This document shows, piece by piece, positions 7,777-15,614 of a stretch of DNA of 19,802 nucleotides. The translations under genes and the position numbers were made by a program. This DNA comes from Acidithiobacillus sp. (GTDB lineage Bacteria > Pseudomonadota > Gammaproteobacteria > Acidithiobacillales > Acidithiobacillaceae): contig JAPTWR010000050.1 of NCBI GenBank assembly GCA_028065135.1, positions 1-19,802 on the forward strand, given 5' to 3'. Numbering within the stretch: the first letter of the stretch is position 1; each line of letters opens with the position of its first letter. The notes beneath the pieces were generated by a model. The model had not been told where the DNA came from and ran no database searches. It saw only the letters and a list, made by a program, of their open reading frames with translations.

Positions 7777-8312
7777 AGATCGTTGAGGCTGACGGTTTCG
7801 AATTCCGCTTTGAGGATGCCCTGGACGCATTCGTCTTCGATGAGACGGACAGCACCAAACCCACATTCCACGGTGCGCCCATGAAAGGCGTCGACATCGT
7901 CGCCGAGTTCGCTGAGGCCTATGTCTACGTGGAACTGAAGGACTACGACGACCCCTCGATTTACGACGTCCTCGGCGCATCCACCGAAGTCGAGACAAAC
8001 TCGCGGCAAGCCAGTTTCAAGTGGTTGAAGAACTACCTGAAATACAAGTTCCGGGATTCTTATCTCTACCGGTATGCCGAGCAGAAGGTGGATAAGCCGG
8101 TTCACTACGTCTGCCTTATCACCTTTGACAACGCCTTGAACAGCCGGATGCAGAAATCCCTGAAACAGGAGCTGCCGGTGGGCAAAGCATCACGCCGCTG
8201 GGTCCAGGCACTGGCTACAAGCTGTCATGTCGTCAACCTGGACAAATGGAATGAAAACTTCCCCAAGTGGCCGGTCACCCGCCTGGCCGCTGCTGCAGCC
8301 GGAGGAGCCTAA
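7773..8312 (+). CDS. Small protein with PD-(D/E)xK-like nuclease signature, partner of the ATPase
   Basis: A 179-aa protein I do not recognise by name. Residues 39-58 read as two beta strands carrying GVDI and YVELKDY. Asp41 followed 13 residues later by Glu54-x-Lys56 fits the D...ExK active site of PD-(D/E)xK nucleases. Glu10 and Glu14 in the N-terminal helix could complete it. Downstream are a helical stretch (FKWLKNYLKYKFRD) and a further strand (HYVCLITFD), also compatible with that fold. There is no membrane segment or signal peptide. It overlaps the ATPase gene by 4 nt, with GGGAGG 9 nt before the ATG, and ends 4 nt before pglX. I infer an ATPase-controlled DNase or RNase effector. The nuclease call is moderate and the exact target unknown. 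Confidence 0.6.
   Translation: MKIVEADGFEFRFEDALDAFVFDETDSTKPTFHGAPMKGVDIVAEFAEAYVYVELKDYDDPSIYDVLGASTEVETNSRQASFKWLKNYLKYKFRDSYLYRYAEQKVDKPVHYVCLITFDNALNSRMQKSLKQELPVGKASRRWVQALATSCHVVNLDKWNENFPKWPVTRLAAAAAGGA
8301..8306 (+). promoter_or_regulatory. Ribosome binding site of pglX
   Basis: GGAGGA, at the very end of the upstream coding sequence, sits 10 nt before the pglX ATG at 8317. It fixes the pglX start and gives this methyltransferase a strong site of its own, independent of coupling to the inserted gene. Confidence 0.65.
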
Positions 8313-8316
8313 ATAG

Positions 8317-11300
8317 ATGGAAACCGCAAAACTAAAAAAATTCGCCCAGTTCGCCAGGCGCAGTCTGCTGGAGCAGGTCTCCGCCAAGATGAAACTGGTG
8401 CTCGCTGAAAACAGCGCCGCCCGCCGGGAAAGCACCGAGGTCATCAAGAAGCTCGAAGAGGCCATCAAGGGCCACGGCAAGGAACAGGTCATCGAACGGG
8501 TGGCCTATATCTGGTTCAACCGGTTCTGCGCCCTGCGCTTCATGGACGTGAACCGCTACACCCGTATCGGCGTGGTGTCGCCCGCCGAGGGACAGTTCCA
8601 GCCCGAGATTCTGGCCGAAGCCAAGATGGGGCACATCGACGAGGAGATGGTCCACGACAAGGTCCGGCAGCAGATCTTCGCACTGCTCGACGGCAAAGCG
8701 CCCAGCCGCGACCCGCAGGGCGAGGCTTACCGCCTGCTGTTGGTCGCCGCCTGCAACTTCTGGAACAAGGCAATGCCGTTCCTGTTTCAGCGCATCGATG
8801 ACTACACCGAGCTGCTGATGCCAGACGACCTGCTCTCGGGCAACTCCATCCTCGCTTATACCCGCGAGGCGATGACGCCGGATGCCTGCGAGGATGTCGA
8901 GGTGATCGGCTGGCTCTACCAGTTCTACATCTCCGAGAAGAAGGACGAGGTGTTCGACGGCCTGAAGAAGAACAAGAAAATCACGCCCGAGAACATCCCG
9001 GCCGCCACCCAGCTTTTTACCCCACACTGGATCGTCCGTTACCTGGTGGAAAACTCTCTCGGCCGCCTGTGGCTGCTCAATCGTCCCGGCTCGAAGCTGA
9101 TCGAGCAGATGGACTACTACATCCAGCCCGAACAGGCCGAATCGGACTTTCTGCGCATCGCCAAGCCGGAAGAGATCAAGATCTGCGACCCGGCCTGCGG
9201 TTCCGGCCACATGCTCACCTATGCCTTCGACCTGCTCTACGCCATCTACGAGGAGGAAGGCGTTGATCCCGCCGAGATCCCGGAGAAGATTCTCACCCAC
9301 AATCTCTACGGCATCGAGATCGACGAACGCGCCGGGGAGCTGGCCGCCTTTGCCCTGACCATGAAGGCCCGCGCCAAACAGCGCCGGTTCTTCAACAAGG
9401 GCGTCAAGCCGAACATCTGCGTGCTGGAAAATGTCCACTTCGACGGCAATGAGTTGAAGGAGTACATGGATTTTGTCGGGCGCGACCTGTTCACCGCGCC
9501 ACTGCAAACCACCCTGCGCCAGTTCGAAGAGGCCGACAACTTCGGATCCCTGATCCGTCCCGATGTCACCGACGTGGACGGCATGCTCAGGATTCTGGAG
9601 TCGAAGAACGTCTCCGGGCAGCTATTTATCAGCATGACCCATCAGAAGGTGCTGCAAGCCCTGCGGCAGGCCGATTACCTGAGCCCGAAATACCATGTGG
9701 TGATTGCGAATCCGCCGTATATGGGTAGCAAAGGGATGAACAATCGACTTAAGGCATGGGCCGAACAGAACTACAAAGATAGTAAGTTCGATTTATATGC
9801 AATGTTCATCGACCGGAATCTCGGTTTAGGCCGTGAACACGGCATGATTGCAATGATCACAATGCAAAGTTGGATGTTTCTCTCAAGACTTGAGAGTCTG
9901 CGTATAAGGATTCTTAGGGAAAATACAATCTTGAGCACCGCACATCTTGGTGAACGTGCTTTCGATTCAATCGGTGGAGAAGTTGTATCAACAACGGCTT
10001 TCGTCCTCTCTACCACCATGCATTCGAACTACAAAGGCGACTATATACGCCTAATAGATGGGTCATCGGAGGCGGGAAAGGCCCGCGCTGCTATTGAAGC
10101 AATACGCAATCCCAAGTGTGGGTGGCGCTTTAAAGCGTCTAGTGATGATTTCATGAAAATACCTGGGGAGCCAATCGCATATTGGATTAGCAGTCGTGTG
10201 CGGACAATTTTCGCATCTTCCAACTCGCTTGGAACTATTGGCTCACCCACTCATGGTGTTGTCACAGGAGACAATGACCGATTTTTGAAGCTCTGGCATG
10301 AAGTTTCACCTAAGAGAAGTTGCTTTGATGCGGGCAACCGCGATGAGGCTCTTTCCTCTGGAGCCAAATGGTTCCCAGTAAGTAAAGGTGGATCATTCCG
10401 GAGATGGCATGGGAATTTAGAGCATGTCATTGATTGGGAAAATGACGGCGAAGTAATGAGGACGACCAAACATGAGACTGGACGTATACGTGCGACCAAC
10501 TTCAACCTAAATCGAATCTTTCAACCTGGAATTACATGGTCGACAATCTCAAGCACCCTCTCAATGAGATACCTTCCAGAAGGGATGATTTTTGAAAGCA
10601 AAGGATCTGTTTGCTTCTGCGACAGCGAAGAAAAGAGATTGTTTCTTCTGGCTCTAACGAATACCAAAGTTGTAAACGCTCTGTTGTTAGTAATGTCGCC
10701 GACTCTGGATTATCACGAAGGCCCAATGAGTCGTATTCCAGTAGTTGAGATTCCTGACAATCAACCTATCACTATTGCCAAGACCTGTTTAGAGCAATCT
10801 AAGTTAGATTGGGATTTTTACGAAACGTCCTGGGACTTCACCATCCTCCCACTACTGAATCCCGACTATCGTCAACCGACCCTAAAGGCAACCTACCAGA
10901 AGCTCCGAGCACACTGGCGGGAGATGACGCTGGAGATGCACCAGCTGGAGGAAAAGAACAACCGTATCTTCATCGAGGCCTATGGCCTGCAAGATGAGCT
11001 GAATGAAAAGGTTGACCTCAACGAAATCACTCTGACCTGTAACCCGCACTACCGCTACGGTAACGACAAGAGCGAGGACGAGCTGGAGGCGCTGCTGCTG
11101 GCTGACACCATGTGCGAGCTGGTCTCCTATGCCGTAGGCTGCATGTTTGGCCGCTATGCGCTGGACAAGCCGGGGCTGATCCTGGTCAATCAGGGCGAGG
11201 CCATCGAGGACTATCTAAAGCGGATTCCGGAGCCCAGCTTCCCGGCCGATGACGATAACGTCATCCCCATGCTCGACGGCGACTGGTTCACCGACGACAT

Positions 11301-11850
11301 CGCCGAGCGGTTCCATAAATTCCTGCGCGTGGCCTTTGGCGATGAGCACTATGAGGAAAACCTCCAGTTCGTCGAAAAGGCGCTGGGCAAAAATGGCAAG
11401 GCCCGCGACATCCGCGATTACTTCCTCAAGGATTTCTACAGCGACCATGTGAGGCGCTACAAGAAGCGCCCCATCTACTGGCTGTTCTCCAGCCCCAAGG
11501 GCAGCTTCAACGCGCTGATCTACATGCACCGCTACCGCCCGGATACCGTCAGCGTGGTGCTCAACGACTACCTGCGCGAATTCCGCACCAAGCTCACCTC
11601 GCACAAGAACCATCTGGAGGCGGTCAGCATCAGCGCCAGCAGCAGCCAGGGCGAGAAGACCAAGGCCCTGAAGGATATCGAGAAGGTCACCAAGATGATT
11701 GCCGAGATGGAGGAGTACGAACGCGAGGTGCTGTACCCGCTGGCCACCGAGCAGGTGGAGATCGACCTCGACGACGGCGTGAAGGTCAACTACCCCAAAC
11801 TCGGGGCGGCCTTAAAGAAGATTCCCGGTCTGGAAGCTGCCGATGAGTAA
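8317..11850 (+). CDS. pglX: BREX type 1 adenine-specific DNA methyltransferase PglX
   Basis: A 1177-aa N6-adenine methyltransferase that marks host DNA for BREX and determines site specificity. The N-terminus (LKKFAQFARRSLLEQV) is typical. Motif I is DPACGSGH (Asp291-His298), followed by YGIEIDERAGELAAFAL in the motif II region; the catalytic motif IV is NPPY (residues 465-468). Right after NPPY the DNA becomes AT-richer up to about 10860 (residues about 469-848), which is where the target-recognition domain should lie. The GC-rich style then returns for the helical C-terminus. A run of seven A at 8334-8340 near the start is a possible slippage site, but the frame is intact. Its 3' end overlaps the Shedu-like gene by 8 nt. 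Confidence 0.96.
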   Translation: METAKLKKFAQFARRSLLEQVSAKMKLVLAENSAARRESTEVIKKLEEAIKGHGKEQVIERVAYIWFNRFCALRFMDVNRYTRIGVVSPAEGQFQPEILAEAKMGHIDEEMVHDKVRQQIFALLDGKAPSRDPQGEAYRLLLVAACNFWNKAMPFLFQRIDDYTELLMPDDLLSGNSILAYTREAMTPDACEDVEVIGWLYQFYISEKKDEVFDGLKKNKKITPENIPAATQLFTPHWIVRYLVENSLGRLWLLNRPGSKLIEQMDYYIQPEQAESDFLRIAKPEEIKICDPACGSGHMLTYAFDLLYAIYEEEGVDPAEIPEKILTHNLYGIEIDERAGELAAFALTMKARAKQRRFFNKGVKPNICVLENVHFDGNELKEYMDFVGRDLFTAPLQTTLRQFEEADNFGSLIRPDVTDVDGMLRILESKNVSGQLFISMTHQKVLQALRQADYLSPKYHVVIANPPYMGSKGMNNRLKAWAEQNYKDSKFDLYAMFIDRNLGLGREHGMIAMITMQSWMFLSRLESLRIRILRENTILSTAHLGERAFDSIGGEVVSTTAFVLSTTMHSNYKGDYIRLIDGSSEAGKARAAIEAIRNPKCGWRFKASSDDFMKIPGEPIAYWISSRVRTIFASSNSLGTIGSPTHGVVTGDNDRFLKLWHEVSPKRSCFDAGNRDEALSSGAKWFPVSKGGSFRRWHGNLEHVIDWENDGEVMRTTKHETGRIRATNFNLNRIFQPGITWSTISSTLSMRYLPEGMIFESKGSVCFCDSEEKRLFLLALTNTKVVNALLLVMSPTLDYHEGPMSRIPVVEIPDNQPITIAKTCLEQSKLDWDFYETSWDFTILPLLNPDYRQPTLKATYQKLRAHWREMTLEMHQLEEKNNRIFIEAYGLQDELNEKVDLNEITLTCNPHYRYGNDKSEDELEALLLADTMCELVSYAVGCMFGRYALDKPGLILVNQGEAIEDYLKRIPEPSFPADDDNVIPMLDGDWFTDDIAERFHKFLRVAFGDEHYEENLQFVEKALGKNGKARDIRDYFLKDFYSDHVRRYKKRPIYWLFSSPKGSFNALIYMHRYRPDTVSVVLNDYLREFRTKLTSHKNHLEAVSISASSSQGEKTKALKDIEKVTKMIAEMEEYEREVLYPLATEQVEIDLDDGVKVNYPKLGAALKKIPGLEAADE

Positions 11851-13105
11851 AACAATTCAGTTTATATCAGAGCAAGATCGGATCCTGCTCAAATATCAGC
11901 CCAGCGATATTCGAGACCCGCGCCTTGTTGGACATAAGCTTGAGACTGAAGGCCGAGTAACTCTTCGGAAAACATTCTCCTTCGAACGAGCTGACCTAGT
12001 TGAAAAAGTTGAATCGGAAGAGGTTGACGAGTTCGAGTACACCTTTCTCTTTGGCGTAGCTAACGGGCCATATTTTCGGGTTAAGCACCAAATTCTTGGC
12101 CTCAAACATGATCTGCTTCTTGCCAAGGAGATGAAACTAAGTGACAAAACGTTCATTGCCACCCGGGACATTTCCATTTTTCGCAGAATTGATGTGCTTA
12201 TTGATGAGCCTATCGTGGTAGGCGGTGACGCGGGCGGCGCAATTCCACCGGAGGCTTTTGATGAGCTACTGGCTAATTTTCCCACTACTACGGAATTAAC
12301 TCATTACGCGAGAGCCAGAGTATCTGGGGTTTTGAAAGACTACCTGGGTACCATGTCCGATGCTCAAACCAAGCTGGACACCTATCTCAACCAGAAGAAG
12401 ACCATCCGAAATCGCTCGAAAATCGATTTCATTAAGGACTACGAACCGAAAAAATTCGAGTATGTTCGAGATGAGCTTTCAGCAATGCTGCTAGATGTTG
12501 AGGCCAATCCCAAGGGATATAAGGAGGAAGATTGGCAACGACAGATTGCTGAGTTCATATTACTTATTTTTCCCAAATACGTAGCCCTTCTCGAAAAAGT
12601 GCACACCAAAGACTTCTATCCAAAGGGCTGCAAGGTCCAGACAAAACGAGAAATTGACTTAATGCTTGTCGATGCCAATGGGACTGTGGATGTTATTGAA
12701 ATAAAGAGACCAGAGTCTCATCAATTGCTCTCAAAAAAGCCAGGCTCTCGCGGCAACTACACCCCAAATGGCGAGCTATCAGAGGCTGTCATGCAGGTCG
12801 AGAAGTATCTATTCCACTTGAGTAAATGGGGGCGAACCGGTGAGCGTGCCATTCAGGGAAAGCGCAAGACAGAATTGCCTGCTGATTTCGAAATCAGGAT
12901 TACCAACCCGAAAGCGATGCTCATTCTTGGCCGAGACAAGGATTTCACAGTAGACCAGCTGTTTGATTTTGAAATAATCAAGCGTAAGTACGCCAACATC
13001 GTCGACATTATGACGTATGACGATCTGCTGCGCCGGTTGGACAATATCATCGCCATGATTCATCACAACTATTCAAAATTGGGAACTAAGGGAGGGAAAG
13101 CATGA
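11843..13105 (+). CDS. Shedu-like PD-(D/E)xK nuclease (SduA, DUF4263 C-terminal domain)
   Basis: A 420-aa protein whose C-terminal half matches the Shedu nuclease domain (DUF4263). KREIDLMLVDANG is followed by VDVIEIKRPES, giving Asp272 and Glu286-x-Lys288 as the D...ExK site. Then come the family-typical region YTPNGELSEAVMQVEKYLFHL (split around residue 317) and a NPKAMLILGRD strand. The N-terminal about 180 residues form a separate domain, as in other Shedu proteins, where it varies and probably senses phage signals. SduA is a known stand-alone antiphage nuclease. Here it lies inside the BREX operon: it overlaps pglX by 8 nt and pglZ by 4 nt, with GGAAG 6 nt before its ATG. Its base composition is visibly AT-richer than pglZ, pointing to later acquisition. 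Confidence 0.85.
   Translation: MSKTIQFISEQDRILLKYQPSDIRDPRLVGHKLETEGRVTLRKTFSFERADLVEKVESEEVDEFEYTFLFGVANGPYFRVKHQILGLKHDLLLAKEMKLSDKTFIATRDISIFRRIDVLIDEPIVVGGDAGGAIPPEAFDELLANFPTTTELTHYARARVSGVLKDYLGTMSDAQTKLDTYLNQKKTIRNRSKIDFIKDYEPKKFEYVRDELSAMLLDVEANPKGYKEEDWQRQIAEFILLIFPKYVALLEKVHTKDFYPKGCKVQTKREIDLMLVDANGTVDVIEIKRPESHQLLSKKPGSRGNYTPNGELSEAVMQVEKYLFHLSKWGRTGERAIQGKRKTELPADFEIRITNPKAMLILGRDKDFTVDQLFDFEIIKRKYANIVDIMTYDDLLRRLDNIIAMIHHNYSKLGTKGGKA
13090..13097 (+). promoter_or_regulatory. Ribosome binding site of pglZ
   Basis: GGGAGGGA lies 4 nt before the pglZ ATG at 13102, within the last codons of the Shedu-like gene. It supports the ATG that overlaps the upstream stop. Confidence 0.65.
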
Positions 13106-15600
13106 ACGACCGCATAGCCCAGGCCCTGACCAAACTCTTCGACCGGCACCGGATCGTCTTCTGGTACGACGCCAAACAGGAGTTGCGTGACGACTTCGAG
13201 GCGCTTCAGCTTCACGGCGTCGAGAAGCTGGAACTGATCAACAACGAGTACGGCATCAAGTACAAGCTGCTCCGTGAGCAACCGGAACAGAAATTCCTGC
13301 TCTACCGCGAAGGCCCTCAGCCCGCCGATCTGGATAACTGGCTGCTGGATGTACAACTGGCCCACGGCGAGTTCCGCACCGACCAGGTGGCCATCTGGCT
13401 GTCCGAACTGGAGCTCGGCCTGGAGTTTACGGATGTGGTGCAGGCCCATGCGGAGTTCTTCCAGGCGGTCAAACGCAAGGACGCCCTCAAGAAGCTGCTG
13501 AAAGCGGACGACACCGCCGGACAGATTCGCCTGAAGATGCTGGCGGTATGCACGGGCAGCGAGCTGCGCATGGATGCGGTGGTTGAAAACCTGCTGCAGG
13601 AGCTGGCCGACGGCCGGGACGAGAAGATCAAGCTGATAGGCCGATGCAGCCTGGACGGTTTCCTCTGGGAACAGATGACCCGCTGCTATGGCTACAAGTC
13701 CGACGAGCCGGGCATCCGCGACTTCGCCATCGAGCTGTTCAAGTCCTGCTACGCCATGGGCACCGACGGCCAGGTGAAACTGACTGGCGACGCCATGGTG
13801 TTTCTCAAGCGCTGGAAGGACAGCCGTCAGTTCGAAGGCGGCTTCGAGACCCTCTCGGGAGAATGCGCCGAGGTCCTCGGGATTGAGCAGGATCTGGCCA
13901 AGCGGGATTTCCGGGAGTTGATCGAGTTGGATTACTTCCGCCTGATTGACCAGAAGATCATCAGCGACTTGGTGCGGGCGGTGGCATCCCGCACGGCCTC
14001 CAGCGGTGACGTGGCGATCTGGGTTCGCCAGCGGCGACAAGGCCACTGGTATCGTGAATATCGCCACTTGTACGAGGCGGTCGATTACGCCGCCCAGTTT
14101 ACCCACGCACTGGGCGAGGCCAAGCTATCCATGGACAGCCTGGCCGAAGGCGTGCAGCGCTACAGCCGCATCTGGTATCAGCTCGATCAGCTTTACCGCA
14201 AGTTTACCTACCATGTGCGCATGTCGGGACAGGCGTCGCTGATGGGTAGCCTGACCGATCAGGTCGAAAACCTCTACTCCAACAACTATCTGTTGAAGCT
14301 GGGCGACCGCTTCCAGACCTTTGTGGATGCGGCATCAAAATGGGAAGCCTTCCCCGTGCGCAAACAGAAGGAGTTTTTCGAGCATTGGGTACGGCCGTTT
14401 CTGCGCAAGGATAATAAGGTTTGCGTGATCATTTCCGACGCCATGCGCTACGAGATCGGTGATGAACTGCTGAGCCTGATCCGCCAGGAGGATCGTTACA
14501 GCGCAGAACTGGAACCGGCGCTTTCGATGTTGCCCAGCTACACCCAGCTCGGCATGGCGGCGCTTCTGCCCAACAAGGCACTGGCGATTGCCGACAACGA
14601 GACCGGCACCGTGCTGGTGGATGGGCAAAGCTCCCAGGGAACGGCCAACCGCATCAAGATCCTTGGCCAGGCAATCAGTCAACGGGCTACGGCCTGCAAA
14701 GCAGACGAACTGATGGCCATGAAGGGTGACGACTGCCGGGCACTGGTGCGCGACCATGACGTGATCTACGTCTACCATAATAGGATCGACGCCACCGGCG
14801 ACAAGCGGGAATCCGAGGAGCGGGTTTTCGAGGCGGTGGAAGAAACCCTGCAAGAGCTGATTCGGCTGATCAAGAAGCTGACCGGGGCCAACGCCAACAA
14901 CTTGCTAGTGACCTCGGACCATGGCTTCATCTACCAGAACCGCGCCATCGACGAGAGCGACTTTTCCGGGGTCGATGCCGAGGGTGATCAAATTCTGTTC
15001 CGGGACCGCCGCTTCGTGCTCGGCAAGGGGCTCGTCGCGGCATCCAGCCTGCACAAATTCACCCCCGAGCAGCTTGGCCTTGCCGGTGAGGTGGAGGTCC
15101 AGATTCCCAAGTCGATCAACCGCCTGCGCCTGAAAGGCTCCGGCAGCCGCTTTGTGCATGGCGGCGCATCGTTGCAGGAAGTGGTGATCCCAGTGCTCAA
15201 AATCAACAAGAAGCGCCAGAGCGATGTCACCGCCGTCGAGGTGGACATCCTGCGCGGAGCCAGCTCGGTGATCACCTCCGGGCAACTGGCGGTGACGATG
15301 TATCAGGCCGGGCCGGTCACTGACAAGATCCAGTTGCGTGTACTGCGGGCTGGCATCTACACCGAGGCAGGCGACCTGATCTCTGACAGTCACGATCTTA
15401 CCTTTGACCTGAGCTCGGACAATCCCCGGGAGCGGGAACTACAGGTGCGCTTTGTGCTGGCCCGCAAGGCTGACGAAGCAAACGGCCAGGAGGTCATTCT
15501 GCGGCTGGAGGAAAAGCACGCAGGAACTTCGCATTACAAAGAATACAAGTCGCTCCGGTACTTGATGCGACGCTCATTTACCAGCGATTTCGATTTTTAA
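13102..15600 (+). CDS. pglZ: BREX type 1 PglZ, alkaline phosphatase-like core protein
   Basis: An 832-aa PglZ type A protein and BREX core component. The N-terminus, ALTKLFDRHRIVFWYDAKQELRDDFE, is the family signature. The alkaline phosphatase-like domain is in the second half: VIISDAMRYEIGDEL with metal-binding-type Asp446, and LLVTSDHGFIYQN with Asp606-His607. A C-terminal beta-rich part ends after a YLMRRSFTSDFDF tail. In characterised systems PglZ is metal dependent, associates with other BREX proteins and is needed for both methylation and phage blocking; its physiological substrate is not firmly known. It overlaps the Shedu-like gene by 4 nt (ATGA) and is followed after 14 nt by brxL. 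Length and motifs look complete. Confidence 0.95.
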   Translation: MNDRIAQALTKLFDRHRIVFWYDAKQELRDDFEALQLHGVEKLELINNEYGIKYKLLREQPEQKFLLYREGPQPADLDNWLLDVQLAHGEFRTDQVAIWLSELELGLEFTDVVQAHAEFFQAVKRKDALKKLLKADDTAGQIRLKMLAVCTGSELRMDAVVENLLQELADGRDEKIKLIGRCSLDGFLWEQMTRCYGYKSDEPGIRDFAIELFKSCYAMGTDGQVKLTGDAMVFLKRWKDSRQFEGGFETLSGECAEVLGIEQDLAKRDFRELIELDYFRLIDQKIISDLVRAVASRTASSGDVAIWVRQRRQGHWYREYRHLYEAVDYAAQFTHALGEAKLSMDSLAEGVQRYSRIWYQLDQLYRKFTYHVRMSGQASLMGSLTDQVENLYSNNYLLKLGDRFQTFVDAASKWEAFPVRKQKEFFEHWVRPFLRKDNKVCVIISDAMRYEIGDELLSLIRQEDRYSAELEPALSMLPSYTQLGMAALLPNKALAIADNETGTVLVDGQSSQGTANRIKILGQAISQRATACKADELMAMKGDDCRALVRDHDVIYVYHNRIDATGDKRESEERVFEAVEETLQELIRLIKKLTGANANNLLVTSDHGFIYQNRAIDESDFSGVDAEGDQILFRDRRFVLGKGLVAASSLHKFTPEQLGLAGEVEVQIPKSINRLRLKGSGSRFVHGGASLQEVVIPVLKINKKRQSDVTAVEVDILRGASSVITSGQLAVTMYQAGPVTDKIQLRVLRAGIYTEAGDLISDSHDLTFDLSSDNPRERELQVRFVLARKADEANGQEVILRLEEKHAGTSHYKEYKSLRYLMRRSFTSDFDF

Positions 15601-15614
15601 AGGACAGGTTACCG

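Noticed and set aside
6712..8312. Calling the inserted pair PARIS (ariA/ariB)
   Set aside because: The ATPase fits loosely, but the second protein is short and shows D...ExK rather than the TOPRIM/DUF4435 features expected of AriB.
8332..9507. A 391-codon antisense open frame within pglX
   Set aside because: It mirrors the conserved methyltransferase domain including motif I; same GC-driven artefact.
11843..13105. Calling the 420-aa gene a type IV restriction enzyme (BrxU-like)
   Set aside because: It is far too short for BrxU and lacks the DUF262/DUF1524 HNH features; the C-terminal block fits DUF4263/Shedu.
13069..14106. A 345-codon antisense open frame across the start of pglZ
   Set aside because: Opposite the pglZ N-terminal domain; repetitive L/V/Q-rich composition and no motif.
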